Positions 28,670 through 37,164 of a stretch of 64,000 bases of DNA are shown here, one piece after another (position 1 is the stretch's first letter; every line of letters begins with the position of its first letter). Location of the stretch: the NCBI RefSeq assembly GCF_041276405.1, contig NZ_JBGGGT010000001.1, forward strand, positions 603,501-667,500, written 5' to 3'. Both the position numbers and the translations under genes were made by a program. This DNA is from Microvirga sp. TS319. GTDB taxonomy: Bacteria; Pseudomonadota; Alphaproteobacteria; Rhizobiales; Beijerinckiaceae. The notes under the pieces are model-generated. The model saw nothing but the letters and a program-made list of their open reading frames with translations, did not search any database and was not told the origin of the DNA.

Positions 28670-28703
28670 CCCAGGACGGGTTGCATAACGGCCCCTGCGT
28701 CGA

Positions 28704-28728
28704 GCCGTGATCCCCATGGGGGCACGGC
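28704..28728. terminator. Hairpin after malate synthase, likely terminator
   Basis: GCCGTG (28704-28709) pairs with CACGGC (28723-28728), and CCCCAT/ATGGGG form the inner stem. It lies 34 bp after the malate synthase stop. Confidence 0.6.
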
Positions 28729-28734
28729 CCGGCT

Positions 28735-28784
28735 AGCGCATCGTGCGAAAAAGTGGCATCGGTTTTTCGCGAGAACGATGCGCT
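28735..28784. repeat. RIME-like palindromic repeat, family B
   Basis: AGCGCATCGTGCGAAAAAGTGG mirrored by ACGATGCGCT, with GGTTTTTCGCGAGA in the middle. It is paired with a family A copy 12 bases further on, as at 18063-18176 and 47164-47280. Confidence 0.75.
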
Positions 28785-28796
28785 GTTCTATCGTGG

Positions 28797-28846
28797 GAGC
28801 ATCGAATTGATCCCAAAAGTGGATTCCACTTTTGGGTCCGATGCTC
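28797..28846. repeat. RIME-like palindromic repeat, family A
   Basis: GAGCATCGAATTGATCCCAAAAGTGG followed by its mirror CCACTTTTGGGTCCGATGCTC. It lies before the LysR gene start, and its outer part is read through by an upstream extension of that gene's frame. Confidence 0.78.
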
Positions 28847-28940
28847 TCGCAGCCCGGTTCGTTGCTGCAGCACTCGATTGTGCTTCAAGCTTTGCAGTGT
28901 GCTCTTTAGCCAGTATGGTCCCTGCGAGGGACGTTCGCTG

Positions 28941-29888
28941 GTGGGCACATTGGATCATCTCCGTGATCTTGAGATCTTCGCGCAAGTCGTTGCAACCGGA
29001 GGCATGTCGACCGCGGCGCGGAATCTCGGTCTCTCGCCAGCCGTTGTCTCGAAGCGGATCCGCAGGCTCGAAGAGCGTCTCGGCGCGAGACTTTTGCAAA
29101 GGACAACCCGACAGCTCGCTCTGACTGAGATCGGCCAAGGCTTCTATGAGCGGGTCGTCCTAATCCTCGCGAGCATTGAAAATGCAGAGATGTGGGTTGC
29201 GCACGGAAGCGCCACGGTCCGGGGCTTGCTGCGGGTTTCCGCTCCGACATCGTTCGGGCGGATGCACATCGCTCCTCATTTGAAAGGGGTTCTCGACCTC
29301 TACCCGGCCTTGACCGTCGACCTCGTGCTTTCCGACGATTTCGTCGACATCATTCGTGACGGCTTCGACCTTGCAATCCGCATCGCGGATCTGGAAAACT
29401 CAAGTCTTATAGCGCGCCGGCTCGCGCCAAATCACCGCATTCTCTGTGCGTCCCCCGCCTATCTGGCGCGTCATGGGACACCTGAGTGCATCGATGACTT
29501 GAGCGGCCATGTGCTGCTTTCCCATATGGCGGCGGAGTGGCAACTCGAAGGGCCTGAAGGGTCGAGGCATGTTCGGGTGGACAGCCGTCTGAAGACCAAC
29601 TCGAGCGAGGTTGTGAGAGAGGCGGTCATTGCGGGCATCGGGATTGCCTTAAGATCCACCTGGGATGTCGGGCCAGAGGTGAAAAGCGGTTCTCTTGTCC
29701 AAATTCTTCCCGAATACACGGGATCAAAGCGCGTCATCATCCAGGCCGTCTATCCGAGCCGACGGCATCTCGAACAAAAGGTTCGCGCGTTCATCGACTA
29801 TTTCCAAGCCCTGTATGGAGACACGCCCTATTGGGACAAAGGTCTTAACGTACTGTCCTCCAACCAGGGTGGTTTCTCAACCGTGTGA
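28941..29888 (+). CDS. LysR-family transcriptional regulator
   Basis: 315 residues from GTG 28941 (GTLDHLRDLEIFAQV), with GAGGGA about ten bases upstream; the frame extends upstream to 28743 but that part is the repeat and not protein. The LysR winged helix is residues 5-62 (FAQVVATGGMSTAARNLGLS, VSKRIRRLEERLG), then the ligand domain. Closest pattern is the large AaeR/DmlR-like group that has LSHMAAEW-type sequences. It is not divergent to a nearby metabolic operon; guanine deaminase is convergent at its 3' end, so its target is unclear. Confidence 0.87.
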   Translation: MGTLDHLRDLEIFAQVVATGGMSTAARNLGLSPAVVSKRIRRLEERLGARLLQRTTRQLALTEIGQGFYERVVLILASIENAEMWVAHGSATVRGLLRVSAPTSFGRMHIAPHLKGVLDLYPALTVDLVLSDDFVDIIRDGFDLAIRIADLENSSLIARRLAPNHRILCASPAYLARHGTPECIDDLSGHVLLSHMAAEWQLEGPEGSRHVRVDSRLKTNSSEVVREAVIAGIGIALRSTWDVGPEVKSGSLVQILPEYTGSKRVIIQAVYPSRRHLEQKVRAFIDYFQALYGDTPYWDKGLNVLSSNQGGFSTV

Positions 29889-29962
29889 AAGCTGGGGCGG
29901 GTCGGAAGGGGCAGACCAGGATCGATGGAGACCGCCTCAGTCCTATGCCGTCGCAGTCATTG

Positions 29963-30067
29963 AGAGCGTCGAACGCCGAAGTGGGCACCGGCTCTGCAGG
30001 AAACGATGCTCAATAACATGGACCTAACGCATCGGATGTGGGTTCGATTTCAGGTCCGATGCTGTCG
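29963..30067. repeat. Degenerate RIME-like repeat pair
   Basis: Two decayed halves: GAGCGTCGAACGCCGAAGTGGGC...CGATGCTC (29963-30012) and GCATCGGATGTGGGTTCGATTTC...GTCCGATGC (about 30027-30067). They lie between the convergent LysR and guanine deaminase genes. Confidence 0.45.
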
Positions 30068-30103
30068 AGGAGAAGGACGTCTCCTGTTTTCCCATGACTG
30101 AGC

Positions 30104-31486
30104 CTACCCACTCTTACGCGGAGTGAACGGGCTGCGCGCCACGATTTCTCCGTTGACCCAGGTCATCGCAATGTTGCTGCGCGTCGCGTTCAAGACGAGC
30201 TTTTGAAAGAGATCCTCGATCGTGTCCAGATCCGGCGACCAACCGACATTTGAGCCAGGAGCGTGGAGGTCGATGACGAGCGCATCAAACTTGCAGCCGA
30301 GAGCGAACTTTCCGACAGGCAGTCCCAGAGCCTCGCCGCCTCCGGCCGTCGCCAGCCAGAAGGCTTCGGAAACCGAGATGGCCGAGCCTGTTACGCCGCG
30401 CTCCTCCGCGGACAGGCACGGATCGACGCCACTCTGGCGTGCACGGGATGCCAGCAAGGCATGACGGCATCCGTCCAGCATCGATGGGCTATGTCCGGCA
30501 GAGATATCGCTTCCCAGTCCGACATGCACGCATTTGTCCAGTGCCGCCCGCAACGGGAACACGGCATTTGCAAAGTAGAAGTTGGAAAGTGGGCAATGTG
30601 CGACGGCTGCTCCCGTCTGTTGGATCAGTGTCAAATCGTCATCGGTGACAAAGTTGGAATGAGCCAGGATAGTGTTCTGACGCAACAATCCGAAACGAGC
30701 CAGAACTTCCGCGTCGCTCGCTCCAAATCGCTCCCGAACGAAGCCGCTTTCCCAATCGCTTTCCGAACAATGTGTCTGGACCGGGCAATCCAATTCCTCA
30801 GCAAGCTTTCCGAGGCCCTCGAGCAGGGCGTCAGTGCAGCTCGGAATGAACCGTGGCGTGATGATAGGGCGGACAAGTGCATCCTCGTCATTGGCAAGCT
30901 CCCGGACGCGTTGGACGAAGGCGCGGGTCTCCCTCACCGCCGTAGAGGCATCCGCATCGCGATAGAAGTCCGGACATTGATGGGGATCATCCATCGCGAC
31001 CCTGCCTACGAAGGCTCTCTGCCCCTTCGCGAGACAGATCTCCGCAAGCGCAAGGGAGGCTTCAAGGTGAATGGTCGCAAAGTACACCGCCGTGGTCGTG
31101 CCATTGGCGAGCAGAGCTTCGACGAGAGAAGAGTAGACCTCACGGGCAAATGAGAGATCGGAGAAACGTGCTTCGAGAGGAAACGTATATTTCTGCAGCC
31201 ATACCTCGAGCGGGGCATCCAAAGCCTTTCCCAGCTGCGGCCACTGCGGGGCGTGGATGTGCAGATCGACAAGGCCCGGCAGGAGAAACTGGCCGTCCTG
31301 AAGCTCGATCAGGCTGCATTGGCGCTCGGCCCGGGTCCTGATCTCGGCGGAGCGCGGATGGTCCTTGGGGAGGATCTCGGAAATCGTGCCAGCAGCGTCT
31401 ATCAGGATCAGGATGTTTTCCAGAATTTCCAGGCGTCCGCGCGTGGGCGTATGAAACGCCGTGCCTGCAATAACCCTGTCCGGCAT
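30104..31486 (-). CDS. guaD: Guanine deaminase
   Basis: 460 residues from ATG 31486 (MPDRVIAGTAFHTPTRGRLE), with AGGAAG upstream; the frame continues to 31567 but an extension is unlikely. Amidohydrolase fold: PGLVDLHIHAPQW with the metal-binding HIH (H76, H78), a central THCSESDWESGF, AHSNFVTDDD, and GLGSDISAGHS with the metal-binding Asp. Together these are the guanine deaminase pattern and it converts guanine to xanthine and ammonia in the cytoplasm. It links to purine breakdown and so to the ureidoglycolate lyase homologue at 17.5 kb, although no xanthine or urate genes lie between them. Confidence 0.92.
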   Translation of the reverse strand: MPDRVIAGTAFHTPTRGRLEILENILILIDAAGTISEILPKDHPRSAEIRTRAERQCSLIELQDGQFLLPGLVDLHIHAPQWPQLGKALDAPLEVWLQKYTFPLEARFSDLSFAREVYSSLVEALLANGTTTAVYFATIHLEASLALAEICLAKGQRAFVGRVAMDDPHQCPDFYRDADASTAVRETRAFVQRVRELANDEDALVRPIITPRFIPSCTDALLEGLGKLAEELDCPVQTHCSESDWESGFVRERFGASDAEVLARFGLLRQNTILAHSNFVTDDDLTLIQQTGAAVAHCPLSNFYFANAVFPLRAALDKCVHVGLGSDISAGHSPSMLDGCRHALLASRARQSGVDPCLSAEERGVTGSAISVSEAFWLATAGGGEALGLPVGKFALGCKFDALVIDLHAPGSNVGWSPDLDTIEDLFQKLVLNATRSNIAMTWVNGEIVARSPFTPRKSG

Positions 31487-31698
31487 CCGATCATCCTTCC
31501 TCATTGGTCGAGAGAACGTCATACGGTGCCGCCGCAGGCTGGCAAGGGATTCCTTGGGCGCTGTCATGACCGCAGATTACCGGTGTTCCGTCGAGAGCGG
31601 GGCTGCCGTATGCCTACGTTGGCGAGATCGCGCGGACAAAATCCTGAAAAATCAAAGCCTTATGGCGGCCTCCGCTCCTGCAGGGAACTGGATGACGT

Positions 31699-32589
31699 CT
31701 ATGCTTCGAGTTCGCGACAGAAGTGCCTGGCTTCGCGCATGACCGCGCGGGTCAAAGGGGCCAGCACAGAGCTCACGATCCGGCTCGGCTGCCAGAATAA
31801 GGGAACATCCAAAGGTTGATCCGGCCTGAGCGCAACCAGCCTCCCGGTGCGAAGGTGGTCTACCACGAGCGGTTCCGGGTTCATGCCCCAGCCGATTCCG
31901 GCCAGGGCCGCGTCCACGAAGGCCTGGGAGGAGGGAAGCCAGTGAAGCGGGGGATGAAGGTCGGTTCCGAACACCTGCCGCAGCCATTCTGCCTGGAGCC
32001 GGTCCTTCTGATTGAAGGTCAAACAAGGGGCGCGTGCAGCCGCGAGTTCACTGACTCCATCGGCAAACCACCGGGAGCAATAGCCTGGGCTCGCGGTCGC
32101 AATATAGCGCAGGGCTCCGAGGGGATGACAGTCGCAGCCCTGGACGGGCGTGCTGTGGGCCGTCACGGCCGCCGCCACCTCGCCGCGTCGCAGCCATTCC
32201 GCACTATGGTCCTGATCATCCAATACGAGATCGAACAGGTATCCCTCTGTCCTTGCCATCGCTGGGATGAACCAGGTCGCGAGACTGTCGGCATTGACGG
32301 CAATCCGCAGGGTTACCGGCCGGCTTGCGCCTCCAAGGCCTGGGAGGCTCTCGTGCAGGGAACTCTCAAGCATCGCGACCTGCTCGACATGCTGGCACAG
32401 GCGCTGGCCGACCTCGGTCGCCGTGCAGGGCTGACCCCGGACCACGAGCACGACCCCGAGCCGCTCCTCAAGCAGTTTGACCCTCTGCGAGATGGCTGAG
32501 GGCGTGACATTGAGGTGGTGCGCGGCCCGCTCGAAGCTCCCGGTCCGGAGGACCGCCGCGAGGGCGGAGAGATGCGCATAATCGAGCAT
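31699..32589 (-). CDS. ArgP/LysG-type LysR regulator of a basic amino acid exporter
   Basis: 296 residues from ATG 32589 (MLDYAHLSALAAVLRTGSFE). The LysR winged helix is typical of the ArgP (IciA) group (ERAAHHLNVTPSAISQRVKLLEERLG). It is divergent from a LysE-family exporter gene at 32682, with only 92 bp between the starts; this pairing is standard for argP-argO and lysG-lysE. It is expected to activate the exporter when lysine or arginine accumulates. Confidence 0.9.
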   Translation of the reverse strand: MLDYAHLSALAAVLRTGSFERAAHHLNVTPSAISQRVKLLEERLGVVLVVRGQPCTATEVGQRLCQHVEQVAMLESSLHESLPGLGGASRPVTLRIAVNADSLATWFIPAMARTEGYLFDLVLDDQDHSAEWLRRGEVAAAVTAHSTPVQGCDCHPLGALRYIATASPGYCSRWFADGVSELAAARAPCLTFNQKDRLQAEWLRQVFGTDLHPPLHWLPSSQAFVDAALAGIGWGMNPEPLVVDHLRTGRLVALRPDQPLDVPLFWQPSRIVSSVLAPLTRAVMREARHFCRELEA

Positions 32590-32591
32590 GA

Positions 32592-32606
32592 ATTAGTATC
32601 TCTAAT
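32592..32606. promoter_or_regulatory. Candidate ArgP-type operator ATTAG-N5-CTAAT
   Basis: A 15-bp dyad ATTAGTATCTCTAAT lies in the AT-rich divergent region between the ArgP-like gene and the exporter. LysR regulators use T-N11-A dyads, and this one has T (second base) and A in register. It is the strongest symmetrical site in this short region; function is inferred. Confidence 0.5.
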
Positions 32607-32681
32607 GCGGTATGAGTAAATTTAACTATCCTAATTCTGAAGCCTGACTTAGCTGATGTCGACCCATAATCGGAGTTCGGC

Positions 32682-33296
32682 ATGACGATTCCTTTCTTCG
32701 CAGGTTTTATGCTGGGTTTGAGCCTGATCCTCGTCATTGGGGCGCAGAACGCTTTCGTTCTGCGTCTGGGCCTAAAGGGCGAGCATGTCCTTCCGGTCGT
32801 CCTGACTTGCGCCCTGTCCGATGCCGCGCTGATCCTGGTCGGGGTTGCCGGATTTGCTCATCTGAACGCCATCATGCCCTGGGTCGAGCCAGTCATGCGA
32901 TATGCAGGCGCGGCTTTTCTCATCGTGTACGGTGTTCGTAGTTTCAGATCTGCGTTCTCCACCACGGCGGGCCTGAAGGTTTCAGGAACAACCTCGATGA
33001 CCCTTCAAGGCGCTCTGCTCACCTGTTTGGCGCTCACCTGGCTCAACCCACACGTCTACCTTGATACGGTCGTGCTGATCGGAACGATCTCGACGCAGTT
33101 CGACGAGGGGCGGGGGCTGTTCGCGCTCGGGGCCATGCTTGCATCCGTCACTTTCTTCTTCTCGCTTGGCTACGGTGCACGCCTGCTACGCCCTTTCTTC
33201 GCTCGACCCGGGACGTGGCGGGTTCTCGATGCGGGCATCGGTCTCGTGATGTGGGCCACCGCGGCAAGGGTGCTGCTGCCTTCAGGGCCGGGATAG
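32682..33296 (+). CDS. LysE/ArgO-family basic amino acid exporter
   Basis: 204 residues from ATG 32682. About six membrane helices, with the LysE-family opening FFAGFMLGLSLILVIGAQNAFVLR and LTCLALTWLNPHVYLDTVV, and the small size usual for the family. It would export lysine or arginine. The divergent ArgP-type regulator supports this. Confidence 0.9.
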   Translation: MTIPFFAGFMLGLSLILVIGAQNAFVLRLGLKGEHVLPVVLTCALSDAALILVGVAGFAHLNAIMPWVEPVMRYAGAAFLIVYGVRSFRSAFSTTAGLKVSGTTSMTLQGALLTCLALTWLNPHVYLDTVVLIGTISTQFDEGRGLFALGAMLASVTFFFSLGYGARLLRPFFARPGTWRVLDAGIGLVMWATAARVLLPSGPG

Positions 33297-33318
33297 ACAC
33301 CAAGCGGAACGACAGCCT

Positions 33319-34296
33319 TTATGCCGCACCGGGCCTTTCATCATTTGCAAGGTCATAATGGCAGGCAAATTCATGGCCGCCTCCTGCCTGACGCAAGTTC
33401 GGCCGAACGCGCGCGCACTCCTCGGTCGCCATCGGGCATCTGGTGCGGAACACGCAGCCGGAGGGGGGATCCATCGGAGACGGAATATCGCCTCTGAGCA
33501 CCCCGCGGATCTTCGGTGCGTCCCGATCGGCCTTCGGCGAAGCGGCGAGCAGCGCGCGCGTATAGGGATGGCGCGGTCGCATAGACACGTCCGCCGCGGA
33601 CCCGATCTCCATGATGCGCCCGAGATACAGCACCGCGATGCGGTCGCACATCAACTCGACAACATCCAGGTCATGGGAAATGAACAGCATCGCCAGGTCG
33701 AAACGCTGCCGCAGGTCCTGCATCAGATTGATCACCTGAGCCTGAACGGACACGTCGAGCGCGGAAACCGGCTCGTCAGCCACGATCAGCTTCGGCTCCA
33801 CGGCCAAAGCACGGGCAATTCCGATACGTTGGCGTTGCCCTCCCGAGAACTCATGCGGGAAACGCGACATGTGTGCTGCGGGCAGGCCGACGATCTCCAA
33901 AAGCTCTCCAATCCGCTCGGTGCGTCGAACGCCGGTGGCAAGGCGGTGGGCATCAATGGCCTCGCCGATGATGTCACGGACGCGCAATCGCGGGTTCAGG
34001 CTCGCATAAGGGTCCTGGAAGACCATCTGGGCGTTGCGGCGCAGCGATCTCAGTTGCCGTTCGGGATAGGTGGAGATGTCCTCGCCCCTGAACTTGATTG
34101 CGCCCGACGTCGGGTCGATAAGCCTTAGGACCAGGCGGCCGATCGTGCTCTTGCCCGAACCGGACTCGCCGACCAGGCCTAGCACTTCGCCTGGAGCCAC
34201 ATGGAAGCTGACATCCTCGACCGCGCGGACGAGATGAGGGGCTCGCCCGAAATGTTTCGTCAGGCCCTCGACGGCCAGAAGCGGCGACCCACTCAC
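33319..34296 (-). CDS. ABC transporter ATP-binding protein (DppF/OppF type)
   Basis: 325 residues. I start it at GTG 34296, whose GTGA overlaps the stop of the previous gene; an ATG at 34314 in the same frame is possible but would overlap more. Walker [14 protein letters not shown], signature [15 protein letters not shown], Walker [13 protein letters not shown], and the C-terminal [11 protein letters not shown]. Last gene of the second peptide-type importer. Confidence 0.9.
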   Translation of the reverse strand: MSGSPLLAVEGLTKHFGRAPHLVRAVEDVSFHVAPGEVLGLVGESGSGKSTIGRLVLRLIDPTSGAIKFRGEDISTYPERQLRSLRRNAQMVFQDPYASLNPRLRVRDIIGEAIDAHRLATGVRRTERIGELLEIVGLPAAHMSRFPHEFSGGQRQRIGIARALAVEPKLIVADEPVSALDVSVQAQVINLMQDLRQRFDLAMLFISHDLDVVELMCDRIAVLYLGRIMEIGSAADVSMRPRHPYTRALLAASPKADRDAPKIRGVLRGDIPSPMDPPSGCVFRTRCPMATEECARVRPNLRQAGGGHEFACHYDLANDERPGAA

Positions 34297-35291
34297 GCGG
34301 CGATCTCCCGCCATCTCAGACAGCGCACGCTGCGATCCATCTCGGTTTCCAGCGCGACCGCACCCAGGCGGCACGGGCCAACCGCCCGGTCGCAGCGTGG
34401 CGCGAAGGCGCAGCCGTCCTGAACTCTCCCGATCGAACCGGGGATCGACTGCACCAGGCGTCGTCCATCTGCTCCGCGCCGGGCGCGGGCGGGCAGGCAG
34501 TTCAACAATGCGCTCGTGTAGGGATGGCGTGGTGTGCGGAAGATCTCCCCGACCGTGCCGGTCTCGACGACCTGGCCGGCATACATGACAGTCACCCGAT
34601 CTGCGATCTCGGCGACGACACCGAGATTGTGGGTGATGAACAGCACGCCCATGCCGACCTCCCGCTGAAGGCGTTGAATGAGCGCAAGGATCTGAGCCTG
34701 AATGGTCACATCGAGGGCCGTGGTCGGCTCATCCGCGATGAGCAGCGAAGGATTGCAGGACATGGCCAGCGCGATCATCACTCTCTGACGCATCCCGCCC
34801 GACATCTGATGCGGGTATTCGCGGACACGCCGTCTGGCGTCCGGGATCTCCACAAGATCGAGCATCTCTTCCGCCCGCTTGAGGGCCGCAGCGTGGCCGA
34901 GCCCCATATGCAAGCGAATGGGTTCGGCGATCTGTTCACCGATAGTCAGGACCGGGTTGAGGCTCGTCATCGGCTCTTGGAAGACCATCGCGATCTCCGC
35001 GCCGCGCAGCTTGCGCAACTCGGGCAGCGGCAGGGCCGAAAGGTCGGCAATTGTTCCGGACCGTTGGCGGAACAGAATCCTTCCCCCGGAAACGCGCCCG
35101 GTGAAACGCGGCAGCAAACCCATGATGGCGAGGCTCGTCACGGATTTTCCTGAGCCCGATTCGCCCACGAGAGCGACGGTTTCTCCCGGAGCGACGGAAA
35201 GCGTCACCCCGCGCACGGGTGTGACGTCTCCGTCCTCGGTGCGAAAGCTGACCTCAAGATCCTGAATCGATAGGAGTGAAGGCATATGCAT
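34293..35291 (-). CDS. ABC transporter ATP-binding protein (DppD/OppD type)
   Basis: 332 residues from ATG 35291 (MHMPSLLSIQDLEVSF), preceded by GGAAGG ten bases away; ATG 35285 is a near alternative. The frame is open far upstream over the permease gene, but only this part has ABC features: Walker [13 protein letters not shown], signature MSGGMRQRVMIALAM, Walker [13 protein letters not shown], and C-terminal CAFAPRCDRA. It starts just after the permease stop. Confidence 0.9.
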   Translation of the reverse strand: MHMPSLLSIQDLEVSFRTEDGDVTPVRGVTLSVAPGETVALVGESGSGKSVTSLAIMGLLPRFTGRVSGGRILFRQRSGTIADLSALPLPELRKLRGAEIAMVFQEPMTSLNPVLTIGEQIAEPIRLHMGLGHAAALKRAEEMLDLVEIPDARRRVREYPHQMSGGMRQRVMIALAMSCNPSLLIADEPTTALDVTIQAQILALIQRLQREVGMGVLFITHNLGVVAEIADRVTVMYAGQVVETGTVGEIFRTPRHPYTSALLNCLPARARRGADGRRLVQSIPGSIGRVQDGCAFAPRCDRAVGPCRLGAVALETEMDRSVRCLRWREIAA

Positions 35292-35293
35292 GC

Positions 35294-36142
35294 TCACAGC
35301 GCCTTCCGGAGTTTGGGGTCGAGCATGTCTCGCAGTCCATCGCCGACGATCTGAAGCGAGAGGGCAGCCGACACGATGGCGATGCCTGGAAAGAGTACGA
35401 CCCAGAAGGCCTGGTCCGCATATTGCTGCCCGGAAGCGATCATGGTCCCCCAGGTCGGCAGTTCCGGGGGCACGCCCGCGCCCAGGAAGGAGAGGGCGGC
35501 CTCGGCCAAGACGGCATAGGCGTAGATGAAGGTCGCCTGCACCAGAACCGGCGAGGCGACATTCAGGAAGATATGAACGGACAGAATCCGCCGTGTCGAG
35601 ACACCCAATGCGCGAGCGGCCTCGACGAACGGCAATTCGCGGATCACCAGGGTCGAGGCACGCACGACACGGATGACCCGCGGCGTGTAGACGATGGACA
35701 GTGCGAGTACGACATTGAAAGCAGACGCTCCAAGGACGGCGACCAGAAAAATCGCCAGCAGAATATCGGGAAGCGCCATTGACGCGTCGACAGCCCGCAT
35801 GATGGCACCATCGAGAGACCGGAAGTATCCGGCAAGGAGGCCGAACAGCGTACCGAACGTCATCGAGACGAGTACCACGGCGAACCCGATACCAAGCGAA
35901 GCGCGGGCGCCATAGATGATCCGCGACAGAATATCCCGTCCGAACTCGTCGGTACCCAGCCAGTTCAGCTCGCTTGGCGGCTTGAGACGGCGAATGACCT
36001 TGATGGCCGTCGGTTCGTAGGGAGCGACCCAAGGAGCAAGGAGCGCCATCAGCATGATGACGCACAGCACGATGAAGGCGAAGAAAACGAGTCTCCGCCG
36101 GAACATGAGACGGAGAAACAGGAGGAAGGGGGATCGTGCCAT
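35294..36142 (-). CDS. ABC transporter permease (DppC type)
   Basis: 282 residues from ATG 36142 (MARSPFLLFLRLM); a TTG at 36148 overlaps the stop of the preceding gene and is a less likely start. N-terminal helix, then LNWLGTDEFGRDILSRIIYGARAS and five more helices with the DppC EAA loop, ending in GDGLRDMLDP. Confidence 0.9.
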   Translation of the reverse strand: MARSPFLLFLRLMFRRRLVFFAFIVLCVIMLMALLAPWVAPYEPTAIKVIRRLKPPSELNWLGTDEFGRDILSRIIYGARASLGIGFAVVLVSMTFGTLFGLLAGYFRSLDGAIMRAVDASMALPDILLAIFLVAVLGASAFNVVLALSIVYTPRVIRVVRASTLVIRELPFVEAARALGVSTRRILSVHIFLNVASPVLVQATFIYAYAVLAEAALSFLGAGVPPELPTWGTMIASGQQYADQAFWVVLFPGIAIVSAALSLQIVGDGLRDMLDPKLRKAL

Positions 36143-36144
36143 GA

Positions 36145-37086
36145 TCAATACCGCACGCGAGGATCGACAAAGGTGTAAATGATGTCGATCAGCAGGTTGA
36201 TCAGCACGTAGATCCCGGCCACGACGATGAGCGCACCCTGGATGACAGGGTAGTCCCGGCGCAGCACGGCCGAAACCACGAGATTTCCAATGCCCGGAAG
36301 CCCGAATACGGTTTCGGTGACGATCGCGCCGCCAACCAGCAGGGCGGCCGTGAGACCGACAACGGTGATGATCGGAACGAGGGCATTGCGGAAGGCGTGA
36401 TGCAGAATCACGCGTGCTTCGGATAGCCCCTTCGAACGTGCGGTACGGACATAATCGTCATTGAGCACGTCGAGCATGCTGGCTCGTGTGAAGCGGACGA
36501 TCAGAGCGGAATTGGCGATTCCGAGAACGGTCGCGGGCAGTGCCAGATGAAGGATGCGTTCCATGAATGCGGCGCCCGGCTCGCCGTATCCGGCGACAGG
36601 AAACCAACCGAGCCGGACAGCGAAGAGCTGAATGAAGATCAGACCGAGCCAGAAACTCGGGATATTCGCTGCCAGCATGGCGAGACCGCTGACGGTCTGA
36701 TCCACAAGACGACCACGCCACACGGCGGAGACGATGCCGGCCGGAATGCCGACCAGCGCGGCAATGAGAACAGCCAAGAGCGCCAGGAAAAAGGTGGGTT
36801 CTGCCCGTTCCGCGATCGCCTGGATCACAGGACGCTGCAGGAAGATCGACTGGCCGAGATTTCCCGTCGAGATCTCCTTGAGCCACAGCGCGAATTGAAC
36901 GAGGATCGGCTTGTCGAGCCCGTAGACCTCCCGTAGCCGAGCGATATCCTCAGGAGTTGCCTGGTCCCCCAACATGAGAGCTGCCGGATCCCCCGGCGCC
37001 AACCGGGTGAGAAAGAAGACCATCGTGGCGACCAAAAACATCACGATGATGAGGCTGCCGAGACGCCGGATGAGCTTGAGCCACAT
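36145..37086 (-). CDS. ABC transporter permease (DppB type)
   Basis: 313 residues from ATG 37086. Six helices, with the family opening LGSLIIVMFLVATMVFFLTRLAPGDPAAL and a cytoplasmic loop around VRTARSKGLSEARV. It pairs with the DppC-type gene. It begins 79 bp after the binding-protein stop, a gap that holds a hairpin. Confidence 0.9.
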   Translation of the reverse strand: MWLKLIRRLGSLIIVMFLVATMVFFLTRLAPGDPAALMLGDQATPEDIARLREVYGLDKPILVQFALWLKEISTGNLGQSIFLQRPVIQAIAERAEPTFFLALLAVLIAALVGIPAGIVSAVWRGRLVDQTVSGLAMLAANIPSFWLGLIFIQLFAVRLGWFPVAGYGEPGAAFMERILHLALPATVLGIANSALIVRFTRASMLDVLNDDYVRTARSKGLSEARVILHHAFRNALVPIITVVGLTAALLVGGAIVTETVFGLPGIGNLVVSAVLRRDYPVIQGALIVVAGIYVLINLLIDIIYTFVDPRVRY

Positions 37087-37112
37087 TGCTTCCTGCTCCG
37101 AGACAAGGAGGC

Positions 37113-37133
37113 GGAGGCGACAATCTCGCCTCC
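37113..37133. terminator. Hairpin between binding-protein and permease genes
   Basis: GGAGGCGA (37113-37120) pairs with TCGCCTCC (37126-37133) across five bases. It lies between the binding-protein stop and the permease start on the minus strand, the same relative place as the hairpin at 20153-20180 in the other ABC operon. Confidence 0.55.
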
Positions 37134-37164
37134 ACTGTTGTTCTTTTAAGCAAAGGTCGTCTGC

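Noticed and set aside
26333-28717. Very long minus-strand frame and a second plus-strand frame over malate synthase
   Set aside because: They arise from the extreme G/C at third positions; their products are Arg/Ala/Gly-rich and without motifs, while the called frame has full malate synthase pattern.
34293-36170. 625-codon frame covering ATPase and permease genes on the minus strand
   Set aside because: Only the part from 35291 down has ABC features; the upper part is an out-of-frame reading of the DppC-type permease.
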